DNA of 33,638 nucleotides, taken from the IMG/VR virus record IMGVR_UViG_3300023179_000307, positions 1 through 33,638 of that record; one strand, written 5' to 3'. Made by a program: the position numbers and the translations under genes. This document shows, piece after piece, positions 21,417-30,429 of this stretch (its first letter is position 1; each line of letters starts with the position of its first letter). The stretch is from a virus. A model generated the notes under the pieces. That model was given only the letters and a program-made list of their open reading frames with translations. It ran no database searches and was not told the origin of the DNA.

Positions 21417-22276
21417 TGGGCTCCGGCGGGAAGAACAAGCAGACAACCCAGCAAACGACGGTCCAGACGCCGCAGGTGCCGTCCTGGATTTCGCAGCCCT
21501 ACCAGAACTACGCGCAGTCCGTGAACGACACGTTCGCCAATCTTGGGGATGCGGCCGACTATACGGTAGGGCCGAGCGCCAACCAGTCGGCGGCGTTCAA
21601 CATGATCGGCCAGCCGTCGCAGTTCCAGCCGTCCATCAGCCAGTCGCTGCGGGATACGAGCGCGCTGACAGGCTACACGCCCGACCTGCTGCGCGAGACC
21701 GACCTTGCGCCCTACATGAACCCGTACCAGCGCGACGTGATCGACGCGACGATGAACGACGCGCAGCGGTTCCGGGACAAGCAGCGCACCGCGGGCATGG
21801 CGAGCGCCACGCGGCTCGGCGGCGTGCTGGGCGGCGATCGTTATTATGTGCAGGAAGGAGAGGACGACGCGGCGTCTTCCAACAACCTTGCGCAGATCAT
21901 TGCGCAGCTCCGGTCCTCGGGCTTCAACCAGGCGCAGCAGGGCGCGATGTTCGACATCAATTCCGGCCTGCAGGGCGCGCAGTTCCGGCTGGGCGCAGCC
22001 AGCCAGCTCGGCCAGATGGGCCTTGCGGCGTCCGCCGACGAACGCGCGCGCATCGGCCAGATGGCGGACCTCGGGGCGCAGGAACGCGACATTCAGCTGA
22101 GCAACAACCCGACGCTGGCGCGGTTGCGACTGCTGGCGCTGCAGGGCGGGCTGCTCGGCCAGATCCCGACCCGCACCTTCACCGGCCAGACCTCGAACAC
22201 CAACGGTACGTCGACGAGCAGCTATTCGCCGGGGCTGTTCAACTGGGCCCAGCTGGGCGTTTCACTGTTCAAATAG
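21416..22276 (+). CDS. Putative internal virion protein, Gln/Ala-rich
   Basis: A 286-aa protein starting with a Gly/Gln/Thr-rich tail (MGSGGKNKQTTQQTTVQTPQ). LAPYMNPYQRDVIDATMND then leads into long helices (NNLAQIIAQLRSSGFNQAQQG; LGAASQLGQMGLAASADERA). This PYMNPYQ...I..T pattern is common in podovirus proteins encoded beside ejection proteins. It overlaps the preceding stop (TGATG). It probably travels inside the head or tail; no enzymatic motif seen. Confidence 0.7.
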   Translation: MGSGGKNKQTTQQTTVQTPQVPSWISQPYQNYAQSVNDTFANLGDAADYTVGPSANQSAAFNMIGQPSQFQPSISQSLRDTSALTGYTPDLLRETDLAPYMNPYQRDVIDATMNDAQRFRDKQRTAGMASATRLGGVLGGDRYYVQEGEDDAASSNNLAQIIAQLRSSGFNQAQQGAMFDINSGLQGAQFRLGAASQLGQMGLAASADERARIGQMADLGAQERDIQLSNNPTLARLRLLALQGGLLGQIPTRTFTGQTSNTNGTSTSSYSPGLFNWAQLGVSLFK

Positions 22277-22290
22277 CGAGACACTGAACC

Positions 22291-22956
22291 ATGCCAATCG
22301 GATTGGGAGCCTGGGGTGCAGCGCCGGCGGGGTCGCCCGCGCGCCCGCGTCGCCGCGTCGCGCTGCAGGACCTGCCGGCCGCGGACATTCAGGGCGCGCC
22401 GTACACGGGCGATCTCGCGGCCATGGCGCCGCAGGTCAGCGCGCCGATGACGGCCCCGCGCATGCCGGGCGCGTTCGGGCGCGCCATCGGCGCCGTCAAC
22501 CGCTTCATGACGCCGGATCGCTGGGAGCGGCTGGCGGCGGGCCTTGGCGACCTGTCGGACGGCGGCGACCGGCTGAGTCAGGTGATGGCGTCGCAGCGCG
22601 GGCAGGCGTTCCAGCAGGCGCAGCTGGATCGCCGGAACGCCATTGAGGACGAGGAGCTTGGCTACAAGCGCGACGATCGCGCCGCGCAGGAAGCGCAACG
22701 GCGCGCGCTGCAGGAGGTGCTGGCGGGCCTGCCGGAAGGCGAACGGGTTCTGGCGATGCTCGATCCGGAGGGTTTTGTTCGATCGATGATGAAGACCGAG
22801 GAGAACCCGTACATGGTGGTTGCCCCCGGCGGGTCGCTGATCGACCGGCGTACGGGCAAGCGGGTCTACCAGGCGCCGTTTGCGCCGCGTTCCGGCGCGG
22901 GCGGAGATGGCGCGCTGGAGCCCTGGGACGATGGATATTTTGGAGGCGGTGACTGA
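22291..22956 (+). CDS. Putative internal virion protein, 221 aa
   Basis: The N-terminal 65 residues are Ala/Pro/Arg-rich and probably flexible. The middle is helical (FMTPDRWERLAAGLGDLSDG, then QAQLDRRNAIEDEELGYKRD). The C-terminal part has a small strand motif (YMVVAPGGSLIDRRTGKRVY). Located between two other internal-type proteins; family unknown. TGATG overlap with the next gene. Confidence 0.7.
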   Translation: MPIGLGAWGAAPAGSPARPRRRVALQDLPAADIQGAPYTGDLAAMAPQVSAPMTAPRMPGAFGRAIGAVNRFMTPDRWERLAAGLGDLSDGGDRLSQVMASQRGQAFQQAQLDRRNAIEDEELGYKRDDRAAQEAQRRALQEVLAGLPEGERVLAMLDPEGFVRSMMKTEENPYMVVAPGGSLIDRRTGKRVYQAPFAPRSGAGGDGALEPWDDGYFGGGD

Positions 22957-23645
22957 TGGGCGCTCCAGTTCCCGGACAAATTTATGTTGGGCGGAACGGT
23001 CGGCAGTACCGGTACAATGGCGGCGATCCCCGCGCGCAATCGAGTTATTCGCTGGTCCAGCAGTCCCGGAGCACGACCTACAGCGAACAGGATAGCGCGG
23101 CGAAAGCGGCTGCCGCGGCCGAGGCGAAGAAGGCCCGCGACACGCTTGCGCTGGCAGAGCAGTTCTACACCTTGAACCGGAACACCGGCACCGGGGACTG
23201 GATGAGCGCGGAGGCGACCAATCCAGAAAGCCTGTTCCGCAAGCTGGGCATCGGCATGCCGGGACGTGATCGCTACAGCAACCTGCAGACCATGAACGCC
23301 CTGACCAACAGCATGGTGCAGGCGAACATCCAGCCGGGCACGTCCAGCACGATGAACTCGGATGCGGAGCGCCGCGGTTTGGCGCTGACCTATCCGTCGG
23401 TGCTCAATCCCGGCTCAACCAATGTTCAAATCCTGCAGAACATGCGCCTGAAAGCGCAGTTGGAAGCGGCACGCACCGCGGCGATGGATCGTTACCTGGC
23501 CCAGAAGGGAGACTTAAGCGAATTCGACGCCGCGTGGGCGCCGCAGGAGCAAAGCATCCGTGGCGCTTTCGGGCGTTCCATTCGCCGGCCGGCTTCTGGC
23601 GCTGGCGCGGCCGGCTCCTCACGCAACGTGAGCGTCAATTACTGA
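22956..23645 (+). CDS. Putative internal virion/ejection protein, 229 aa
   Basis: GGAGG (22942-22946) precedes the ATG by 9 nt. After an aromatic N-terminus (QIYVGRNGRQYRYNGGDP) comes an Ala/Lys-rich helix (AAKAAAAAEAKKARDTLALA), then a mixed domain and a helical end with QLEAARTAAMDRYLAQ. Size and composition resemble small ejection proteins of short-tailed phages. The stop overlaps the next ATG. Confidence 0.7.
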   Translation: MGAPVPGQIYVGRNGRQYRYNGGDPRAQSSYSLVQQSRSTTYSEQDSAAKAAAAAEAKKARDTLALAEQFYTLNRNTGTGDWMSAEATNPESLFRKLGIGMPGRDRYSNLQTMNALTNSMVQANIQPGTSSTMNSDAERRGLALTYPSVLNPGSTNVQILQNMRLKAQLEAARTAAMDRYLAQKGDLSEFDAAWAPQEQSIRGAFGRSIRRPASGAGAAGSSRNVSVNY

Positions 23646-25807
23646 TGCCCTATTCGATCACGACCCGTGACGGAATCACGGTCGAGAACATCCCGGACGA
23701 CGTGCCTCCGGATGATCCGTCGCTGAAGGCTCGTGTGGCGCAAGCCAGAAAGCAGAACAGGCCGCGCGGCTACGACCCGGTGCAGGGCAGCAAGGACACG
23801 CTGGCGCACGCTTTCACCGCGGGCCTGTCGGACGCCGCCGGCGGCGCCGGGGCAGGCACGGGCACGGTGCTCAAGGGTCTCCTGTCGGGCAATGTCCGCT
23901 CCCTGCAGGACGCCGGCGCGGCGTTCCAGTCCGGCTATGGCGGCGAGGTCAATCGCGCGCGGTCCTACCGGCGCCAGTTTCAGGCCGAGCAGCCCGTGCT
24001 GGCCGGCGCCGAACAACTGGCGGGGCTGTTCGGGATCCGCGGCGGCAATGTGCCCGGTGCCGCGCGGGCCGCGGCGGCAGCGCCGGTCGCCGAACGTGCC
24101 GCGGCCTATCGCACGGCATTGCGCGCTGCGCCGCCAGTGTCGCCCGTGAAGTCCATTGCGGTCGGCGGCGGTCTGGCGGGCGTTTCCGGCGCGGTCAATG
24201 ACGAGAGCGGCGATCCAGTGGGCGCGGGGCTTGCCAGCGGCGCTCTGGGGCTGGCGCTCGGGACAGGGCTGCTGGGCGCGGGACAGGTGGCGGGCGCGGG
24301 CCTCAATGTGGCGCTGCGCAACAACCTGTCGCCGGAACAGCGCGCCGCGCGCCTGATCCAGCGCGAGATCGGGCGCACGATGTACACCGATCCTAGGACA
24401 AACCGGCCGCGTCCAATGACGTTGCAGGACATGAACGCCAATCAGCGGGCGCTGGGGTCCGGCGCCAATCTGGAAACTGTCGCCGAGCTTGGCGGCAAGC
24501 GCCTGAAGGCCGCCGCGCGCGCCGTCGCCAACGTGCCGGGGGCTGGGCAATCCATTGCGGAAAACGCGCTGGAAGGTCGTGCGTCCAAGATGAGCGACCG
24601 CATCATGACGGAGGTCGGACGGGGCCTTCCGGGCGCGCGGCGCGACATGACCTATGAGGAAGCGCAAGATGTGTTCCGCCAGCAGCGCGCGGGCATCAAT
24701 CGCCAGAACTACGATGCGGCCTATCAGGAGACCGCCGCGCCGGAGACGGTGCAGATGACGATGGTTCCGGCCATGCGCGAGGCGCCGGACGCGGCGATGC
24801 GCAACGCCATGGGCCATCTGGACGAGCACGAATATCGCATCCGCAACGCCATTCGCATCGCGGAGATGGGCGGGCGCAACGTCAATGAAGACGAGATTGG
24901 AAAGCTCACCGGGCAACTGGCGCAGGTTGATCGGGCGCGCGCGGAACTGTCCGCCATCGCTGGCGGCGAAACTCCTGAGAACGTGAGCCCTCTGGCCGCC
25001 GACATGTTCCAGCGCGGTCTGCGGCAGGTCTCGATCAGCGAGCCGGGGGCGCCCTGGGGGCAGGGCACGCGGACCTTCAACCAGTTGTCCGACCAGGTCT
25101 ATCCCGCCCTCGGCAAGGCGCGCAGCGAAGCCCATGTCGGCAAGAGCGGCGAAGAACTGATGGACCTTGGCCGCAACCTGCTCAATGCGACGGACGGCGA
25201 AATCCGGGTCGCCTTGCGCGGGGCGGGCGCCACTGAGCGGGACGCCATGATGCAGGGCGTGCTGTCGGGCATCGAGCACAAGATCAACCAGTCCGACACG
25301 GGCTTCGTCGCGCGCTTTGTGCGCAACAAGAACTGGCAGAACGCGCTGAAAGAAGCGATCGGCGAAAAGCCGGCGGCGCGGATCATGACCCGCATCAAGC
25401 GGGAGGCGCTGATGAACGCATTCCGCAACTATGTCCTGTCGGGTTCGCGCACGACGCCGCTCAAGGAAGACATCCGGGCGCTGACCGAGGGCGAAAGCGA
25501 ACTTGGTTTCATGGCCGATTTCCTGGATTCCGGCGGAGACGTGAAGAACTTCGCCATGAAGCGCGCCGTGGCGTGGTGGCGTCGCCAGTCCGAGAACGGC
25601 GGCATCAATGATCCCGAGGTCAACCGCGCGCTGGCGGAAATGCTCTATGCGCGGGCGACCAGCGGCCCGACCGGCGGACTGGCGAAGATGCAGGACGCTG
25701 TGCGCGCACTGCCGCGCTATGCGCAGGGCGTCACGTCCGCCGGGCCTGACGCGACGCGCTTTGCCGCGCCGGTGGACAATTACAGGCGGGAACGATGGGA
25801 ACGCTAG
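23645..25807 (+). CDS. Large internal virion/ejection protein, 720 aa
   Basis: The N-terminus (MPYSITTRDGITVENIPDDV) is a short conserved strand motif with the 'DVPPDDPSLK..VA..R' pattern. Glycine/alanine-rich stretches (about residues 58-240) include hydrophobic runs able to insert in membranes (GAGLASGALGLALGTGLLGA). Long helices follow (for example DEHEYRIRNAIRIAEMGGRN). In short-tailed phages such proteins leave the head first and build a conduit across the envelope. I see no lytic transglycosylase motif. The ATG overlaps the previous stop; the 3' end overlaps the next gene by 13 nt. Confidence 0.75.
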   Translation: MPYSITTRDGITVENIPDDVPPDDPSLKARVAQARKQNRPRGYDPVQGSKDTLAHAFTAGLSDAAGGAGAGTGTVLKGLLSGNVRSLQDAGAAFQSGYGGEVNRARSYRRQFQAEQPVLAGAEQLAGLFGIRGGNVPGAARAAAAAPVAERAAAYRTALRAAPPVSPVKSIAVGGGLAGVSGAVNDESGDPVGAGLASGALGLALGTGLLGAGQVAGAGLNVALRNNLSPEQRAARLIQREIGRTMYTDPRTNRPRPMTLQDMNANQRALGSGANLETVAELGGKRLKAAARAVANVPGAGQSIAENALEGRASKMSDRIMTEVGRGLPGARRDMTYEEAQDVFRQQRAGINRQNYDAAYQETAAPETVQMTMVPAMREAPDAAMRNAMGHLDEHEYRIRNAIRIAEMGGRNVNEDEIGKLTGQLAQVDRARAELSAIAGGETPENVSPLAADMFQRGLRQVSISEPGAPWGQGTRTFNQLSDQVYPALGKARSEAHVGKSGEELMDLGRNLLNATDGEIRVALRGAGATERDAMMQGVLSGIEHKINQSDTGFVARFVRNKNWQNALKEAIGEKPAARIMTRIKREALMNAFRNYVLSGSRTTPLKEDIRALTEGESELGFMADFLDSGGDVKNFAMKRAVAWWRRQSENGGINDPEVNRALAEMLYARATSGPTGGLAKMQDAVRALPRYAQGVTSAGPDATRFAAPVDNYRRERWER

Positions 25808-27930
25808 CCGACGACTACATCGCCGCGCGCAAGGAAGCGGAGCGGCCGAAGCGACGCCAGCAGACCCGCCGTCCCATCGGTGAATATCTGCAGGACGCAG
25901 AAGCGGCGCGGCAGGCCATTCTCCCGGCCACGGGCGACACGCTGGCGCGCATGGCGCTGGGCGCCGGGCGCGACATCAGCCGCGGGATCTCGACGCTTGT
26001 GACCACGCCGCTGCCGGGCGCCAACCCGCGGCAGCGCTTCCTTGCGGACCAGGGCGCGCAGGCGCGGGCGCGCGAGAATGAGGTCGTGGTGACGGCCCCG
26101 AGGGCGCCGCTATCGCGCCGCGCTGCCGTGGCCGTGCAGGACGCATGGCGTGAGCAGGGCGGGCTGATGGCGCCGGCGCGGATCGCGGCGCAGGGCTTCA
26201 ACGCGGCGAAGGGGTTTGTGAAAAGCGCTGTCGTGGATCCCGCCGTCAATGCGCCGCGGGACTTCATGGAGGGCGGCAGGCTTCTGCGGGAGAACGGCTA
26301 TGAAGCCGCCCGCCCAAGGCTTGCGGCGTCGACGGGCAATGCGGTTCTGACGGCCGGCAACATCGCCACGCTGGGCGAACTGGGCGCGCTGCGCGGGGTT
26401 GCGGGCGCCGCGCGCGCCGGGGCGCGGGAGGCGGTGGAGGCCGCCCCGCAAGCGACGGCGCAGGCCGCGCGCGGGGAAGCGGGGGCGCTCGACATGAGCA
26501 CGGAAGCGCGCAGGGCGGGGCCGATGGGCCGCTCGCCGCGCAGGGACACCCTCAGCCTGCCCCTCGCCGTGGGCGGCGGGCTTCTCGGCGCGTCGCTGAC
26601 GGACGGCGACGCGCGGGCGCAGGGGCGCGGCGTCGGCGACCCGCGCAACAATGTCGACGAACGTCCGATGAGCCGGGAAGAGCTGATGGCCCGCGGGGGC
26701 GGGGGCAACCCATATCCGCCGCCGTCCTATGTCGACGGCTTCCGCGGCCGTGAGCCGCCAAGGCCAGATCCCAACGCAACCCCGATGGAGCAGCTGGCGC
26801 CGGGCGGGCCATACTATCCGGGCGGGGGCAGGGAGGGCGAGCGCAACGACAGCGGTGGCGGCTCGTTCCTTCCGTTCGCCGCGGCCGCGGCCATGGGGCT
26901 GGCCGGCCGCTATGGCGGGCGCGCGCTGGCGGCTGGAGAGGTTGCGGCGGCGGAACGCCTCCTCGCCAAGGCGCCGATCAGGCAGCTTGAACAGGCCAGC
27001 CGCACCGCGCAGGCGGCACGCAACGCACAGGAGACCGTGGCGAACGTCTTTGCCGGCACCGGCGGGGCGCTTGGCGGGCTTGGAGCCGCCGCCATGGATC
27101 CTTCCATCGCCAGCGAAGACCCACTCAGCGCCGGGGTCAAATACGGCCTCGGTGGCGCTGCGGCCGGGCTTGCCGCGGGGCAGGCGTCCCGCATCGCGAG
27201 GCCCGCAACCCAGAGCGTGCTTGGCCCGCGAACCGTAACGGCGGAGCAGCTGATGCCCGGCGGTCGAAACCCTTACAGGATGCGGCCGCCGGAGCTTGAG
27301 TCCCCGGCGGCCGGGCGCGGCGGCACGGCATGGACAAGCGATGTCGTCGCGCCCACGACCTATGGCGCGCCATGGACGAAGGACAAGAACGGCAAGCTGG
27401 TTCAGGTTCCGCAATGGCCGCTGACCACGCCGCCGCCGGTCGCGGGTCCGGTGCAGCGCCTGCCACCGCGCGGGGATCAGGCCTTCATGCTTCCGCGTAC
27501 GGCGGAAGGCCTGCCGTTCAATGCCTGGGACGGCCGCAGCCAGGCGCTGGCGCAGGGGCGCACGGCGATGGGGGCCGATCGTGCGCCGCCACGACTGACC
27601 ACGCCGCCGCGCCTTGCGCCGCCGGTGCGACCGCCGCGGGCGCTGGGCAAGAAGGGCGCCACGCTGGCGCAACGGATCGACGCCGGAAAGCCGACCGCGC
27701 CGCATTTCAAGTCGAAGGAATACACGGCCGCAGAGGTGCGGCAGGCGGCGCAACTGATCGGCGCGGATGTCGGCAAGAACAAGGGCGAGACGGCCGCCAA
27801 TATCGCCGCACGCCTGAAAAAATCTGACGGAAAAGAGCTTGCCCGACGCCTTGCGGGCGCCGGGCTGGCGGGTCTGACGATTGCGGCGCTACCGCGTGAC
27901 GAACAGGGCGAAAGCCGCAATGTTCGCTAG
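25795..27930 (+). CDS. Large Ala/Gly/Pro-rich internal virion protein, 711 aa
   Basis: Begins with a basic helix (DDYIAARKEAERPKRRQQT). It continues through helical and low-complexity segments with several membrane-compatible Gly/Ala stretches (LPLAVGGGLLGASLTDG; FAAAAAMGLAGRYGGRALAA). Pro/Arg-rich linkers (RLTTPPRLAPPVRPPRALGK) follow, and then a compact C-terminal helix domain (SKEYTAAEVRQAAQLIGAD). It is probably a second ejection protein, partner of the preceding one. The stop lies 42 nt inside the convergent minus-strand gene. Poor order in the linkers means domain borders are only approximate. Confidence 0.72.
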   Translation: MGTLADDYIAARKEAERPKRRQQTRRPIGEYLQDAEAARQAILPATGDTLARMALGAGRDISRGISTLVTTPLPGANPRQRFLADQGAQARARENEVVVTAPRAPLSRRAAVAVQDAWREQGGLMAPARIAAQGFNAAKGFVKSAVVDPAVNAPRDFMEGGRLLRENGYEAARPRLAASTGNAVLTAGNIATLGELGALRGVAGAARAGAREAVEAAPQATAQAARGEAGALDMSTEARRAGPMGRSPRRDTLSLPLAVGGGLLGASLTDGDARAQGRGVGDPRNNVDERPMSREELMARGGGGNPYPPPSYVDGFRGREPPRPDPNATPMEQLAPGGPYYPGGGREGERNDSGGGSFLPFAAAAAMGLAGRYGGRALAAGEVAAAERLLAKAPIRQLEQASRTAQAARNAQETVANVFAGTGGALGGLGAAAMDPSIASEDPLSAGVKYGLGGAAAGLAAGQASRIARPATQSVLGPRTVTAEQLMPGGRNPYRMRPPELESPAAGRGGTAWTSDVVAPTTYGAPWTKDKNGKLVQVPQWPLTTPPPVAGPVQRLPPRGDQAFMLPRTAEGLPFNAWDGRSQALAQGRTAMGADRAPPRLTTPPRLAPPVRPPRALGKKGATLAQRIDAGKPTAPHFKSKEYTAAEVRQAAQLIGADVGKNKGETAANIAARLKKSDGKELARRLAGAGLAGLTIAALPRDEQGESRNVR

Positions 27931-28044
27931 AAGCGCAATCGGCACCCAGATCAGGGTCTTCCGTGACAACTGCGTCTTCGGCCGCGGCTCCGTCCAGAAC
28001 CGCTTCGAGAACACGCCGCCGGGGCGTTGGTCGGTGATCTGCAT
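27889..28044 (-). CDS. Small membrane protein, reverse strand (51 aa)
   Basis: ATG at 28044 has GGAGG 8 nt upstream on the minus strand; an upstream start at 28092 lacks one. The product has a polar N-terminus (MQITDQRPGGVFSKRFW) and one span near the C-terminus (LIWVPIALLANIAAFALFV). It is the second gene of a leftward pair and meets the large internal protein tail to tail, overlapping it by 42 nt. Function unknown. Confidence 0.7.
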   Translation of the reverse strand: MQITDQRPGGVFSKRFWTEPRPKTQLSRKTLIWVPIALLANIAAFALFVTR

Positions 28045-28098
28045 GTCCCTGTCCTCCACCGGCAAGGATACGCCCGCGTGGCCGGTTTGCAACGGAAA

Positions 28099-28347
28099 TC
28101 AGTCGTCGCCGAACGCGCGCCGCCGGATCTCAAGCAACCGCATGACGCGTAACTCCCGGTCCAGATTGTCGGCGGCCCAGCCTATCGTGTCGCCGCCTTC
28201 CGGGGGCTCCGGCACGGGCCGCGCGGCTTCCGCGATCATGCGATCAAGCCGCCGGATGGCGAAGTGGCGCCGCACGATGAACACGACCACCGAGCCGATC
28301 TGCCAGAGGAGCCAGAGCCCGCCGATCAGGATGAGAATGTCCACCAT
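28099..28347 (-). CDS. Membrane protein with cytoplasmic tail, reverse strand (82 aa)
   Basis: GGAGG lies 6 nt upstream of the ATG on the minus strand. Residues 3-25 form one span (DILILIGGLWLLWQIGSVVV). A basic helix (RRHFAIRRLDRMIAEAARP) and a soluble tail (NLDRELRVMRLLEIRRRA) follow. With the next leftward gene, 54 nt downstream, it forms a two-gene unit set against an otherwise rightward late operon. Such insertions are often lysogenic-conversion or exclusion genes (morons), which is inference. No promoter was resolved for it. Confidence 0.72.
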   Translation of the reverse strand: MVDILILIGGLWLLWQIGSVVVFIVRRHFAIRRLDRMIAEAARPVPEPPEGGDTIGWAADNLDRELRVMRLLEIRRRAFGDD

Positions 28348-28361
28348 CGCCCGCCTCCATC

Positions 28362-28388
28362 AGGCCGCCTCCGGGCGGCCTTTTTCTT
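28362..28388 (+). terminator. Strong rho-independent terminator
   Basis: AGGCCGCC (28362-28369), a 4-nt loop and GGCGGCCT (28374-28381) form a perfect 8-bp stem, followed by TTTTCTTT. On the plus strand it would stop the head-tail transcript before the fibre genes. On the minus strand the same hairpin precedes the 82-aa membrane gene. Confidence 0.88.
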
Positions 28389-28436
28389 TGCCGGTCACGC
28401 CGGCCGGCATCAACCCGTTTGTCTTTGGGGCCGTGA

Positions 28437-29471
28437 ATGGCTGACGCCAGCACCACACTCTACCTCCTGATCAAGCCTGAAGTCGGGGCGAGCGCCGATA
28501 CATGGGGGTCCAAGCTCAATGTCGACATGGACGCGCTGGACAAGCTCCTTGGCGCGATCAACACCGGCGGTTCCGGCGCGGCCTATACCCTGACCAGCGG
28601 GCAGTCGCTGACGGCCTACGCCTCGGGGCAGAGCTTTCTCGTGAAGGCAAGCTTCACCTGCAACGCGGCGGCGACGCTGAACGTGGACGGCCTCGGAGCC
28701 AAGAACATCACCAAGCGCGGCACGGTGGCGACCGTGTCCGGCGATATCGTCAGCGGCAACATCTACCGCATGACCTATGACGGGACGCAGTTCCAGGCAG
28801 AGGGCTTTGTTCCGGGCAACTTCCTGCTGCCCGCGAACAACCTCTCAGACCTCGCCAGCGCGGCGACGGCGCGCACGAACCTGGGCCTCACGTCCGCGGC
28901 GACGACGGCGATCGGCACGAGCGGGGCGACGCTCCCGCTCAACAACGCGGCAAACACCTTCAGCGCGACGAACATCTTCAGCGCGCGCCAGCGCTTCAGC
29001 GCCAGCATTGCATTGGATCTCTACAACTCCAGCGGCTCTGCGGACGGCAAGGGCTGGGACTTCTCGTATTCGTCGGACAACCTGATCTTCGGCATCGTGA
29101 ACGACGCCTACGGCAGCCGGTTCAACATCTTCGAGGTCGTGCGTAGCGGCTTCAGCGCAACAAGCTTCAAGTTCACGACGCCGGTGCAGGCGCCCATTTC
29201 CATCTCCGCGGAAACCACGGGCGCGCTGACCAGCGCGTCGCGCAACATGCAGGTGCATTGCTCCGGCAACATCACATTGCCCGCGTCGGGCATGACGGAC
29301 GGCGACATCATCCTGATCGACCCGCGCGGGACGGCCCGCACGATCACCCGCCCGGCGGCGCACACCATGTACGTCGCGGACGTGGATTCCGCGACGGCGA
29401 CCACCACGGCCCGCAGCCTTGTGCTGGCGAAGTTCAACGGGTCCTCGACCTGGTGTCTCTCGGGAATCTGA
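28437..29471 (+). CDS. Tail fibre protein (probable)
   Basis: A 344-aa beta-rich protein beginning with a tail-attachment-like segment (STTLYLLIKPEVGASADTWG, then KLNVDMDALDKLLGAI) found at the N-terminus of many phage fibres. Repetitive strands follow, with LSDLASAATARTNLGLTSAA, the classic 'NLSDLASAATARTNLGL' fibre motif. A C-terminal IDPRGTARTITRPAAHTMYV part completes it. It should help choose the host receptor. It starts about 50 nt after the terminator; the upstream GGGG is a weak ribosome site. Confidence 0.87.
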   Translation: MADASTTLYLLIKPEVGASADTWGSKLNVDMDALDKLLGAINTGGSGAAYTLTSGQSLTAYASGQSFLVKASFTCNAAATLNVDGLGAKNITKRGTVATVSGDIVSGNIYRMTYDGTQFQAEGFVPGNFLLPANNLSDLASAATARTNLGLTSAATTAIGTSGATLPLNNAANTFSATNIFSARQRFSASIALDLYNSSGSADGKGWDFSYSSDNLIFGIVNDAYGSRFNIFEVVRSGFSATSFKFTTPVQAPISISAETTGALTSASRNMQVHCSGNITLPASGMTDGDIILIDPRGTARTITRPAAHTMYVADVDSATATTTARSLVLAKFNGSSTWCLSGI

Positions 29472-29472
29472 C

Positions 29473-29826
29473 ATGAGCTTTCTTGCTGCGGTCGCCGGCG
29501 CCATGAAGCGTTCCGCCGGTATTGCGCTCAGCGCGCTGTTCAGTTCGATCACCGATGCGTCGGGCGGCGGTCCGACCGCCGGCAATACCGTCACCCTCAC
29601 CATGGCGAGCGGCAAGACGGTCACGGTCACGCACAGCCTTGGCGGAACCCTGCGCTACAAGAAGAACGCCGGGGCGTTCACGTCCTGCCCGAGCGGGACG
29701 ACCATCGCCGTCGTCAACAGCGACACGCTGCAGTTCGACTACGCCAGCGGCGGCGGCGAGGCCGGCACGGTGACGCTCTCCGTGTCCGGCGCATCCTTCG
29801 CCTCCTTCCTCTGCACAGGGACCTGA
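29473..29826 (+). CDS. Putative fibre-associated beta protein, 117 aa
   Basis: Begins 1 nt after the fibre gene stop. A short N-terminal helix (MSFLAAVAGAMKRSAG) is followed by a beta domain rich in Thr, Ser and Gly (GNTVTLTMASGKTVTVTHSL; VTLSVSGASFASFL), Ig- or fibre-like. It probably decorates or extends the fibre. No catalytic motif visible. Confidence 0.72.
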   Translation: MSFLAAVAGAMKRSAGIALSALFSSITDASGGGPTAGNTVTLTMASGKTVTVTHSLGGTLRYKKNAGAFTSCPSGTTIAVVNSDTLQFDYASGGGEAGTVTLSVSGASFASFLCTGT

Positions 29827-29829
29827 TCC

Positions 29830-30429
29830 ATGACCGATCTTCGCCAAGCCAACGCCGACGCGCTGGGGCACCTCGTTTCCATGCGCAACATCCTTGCGGA
29901 AAAAGGCCCGGAGTTCATCGCGCACGCCGCCGCTCTCGACGACCTGCACCGCGACAAGGAAATGGCGGAAGACGCCGTGCTGTCGTTCCGCGCGATTTTC
30001 AACCGCATCAACGCCGCCGTCATGCGGCTCGACCCCGAAGCGCAACCCGTCCCGCTGGAGCCCCCGGCGCCGCCCACGCCGCCCGTGGACGCCTATGCCG
30101 GCGTCATGGTGCAGGGGGATCCCGTGGAGGCGCTGCGCACACACCGGCTGGGGCAGGTGGCCGCCAAGGCCCGCGCGCTGGCGACGGCGCGCTTCACGTT
30201 TGCTGAAGCCGCCCGCCTGCAGCAGTTGCAGTCGCAGGCGCAGGCCGCGCAGGCCAACGCCGCGCCGCCGCTGACAGATGCGGAACTCCTTGAGCGCGCC
30301 GCGCTGGAAGCCGATGCGCGCTGGGCCGTCACGGTCCGCGACTATGCCGACACGCTCATCGATTCCCTGCTGGTCTCCAACCAGCAGACGCTGGAAGCCT
30401 TCGACCCCGACACAGGATGGCCGGAATGA
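29830..30429 (+). CDS. Hypothetical helical protein, possible fibre chaperone (199 aa)
   Basis: Mostly helical with a Pro-rich linker near residues 75-95 (PVPLEPPAPPTPPV). The N-terminal helices read QANADALGHLVSMRN and DDLHRDKEMAEDAVLSFRAI. The C-terminal part (VRDYADTLIDSLLVSNQQ, then LEAFDPDTGW) is compact. Position after fibre genes fits a fibre assembly protein or structural accessory, by context only. Its stop overlaps the spanin start (ATGA). Confidence 0.7.
   Translation: MTDLRQANADALGHLVSMRNILAEKGPEFIAHAAALDDLHRDKEMAEDAVLSFRAIFNRINAAVMRLDPEAQPVPLEPPAPPTPPVDAYAGVMVQGDPVEALRTHRLGQVAAKARALATARFTFAEAARLQQLQSQAQAAQANAAPPLTDAELLERAALEADARWAVTVRDYADTLIDSLLVSNQQTLEAFDPDTGWPE

Noticed and set aside
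23639-25279. Long minus-strand frame opposite the large ejection protein
   Set aside because: It has no ribosome site and a low-complexity shadow composition.
27881-28444. Plus-strand frame across the reversed membrane pair
   Set aside because: The composition is Arg/Ser-rich and lacks a ribosome site, whereas the two minus-strand frames each have GGAGG and a membrane span.
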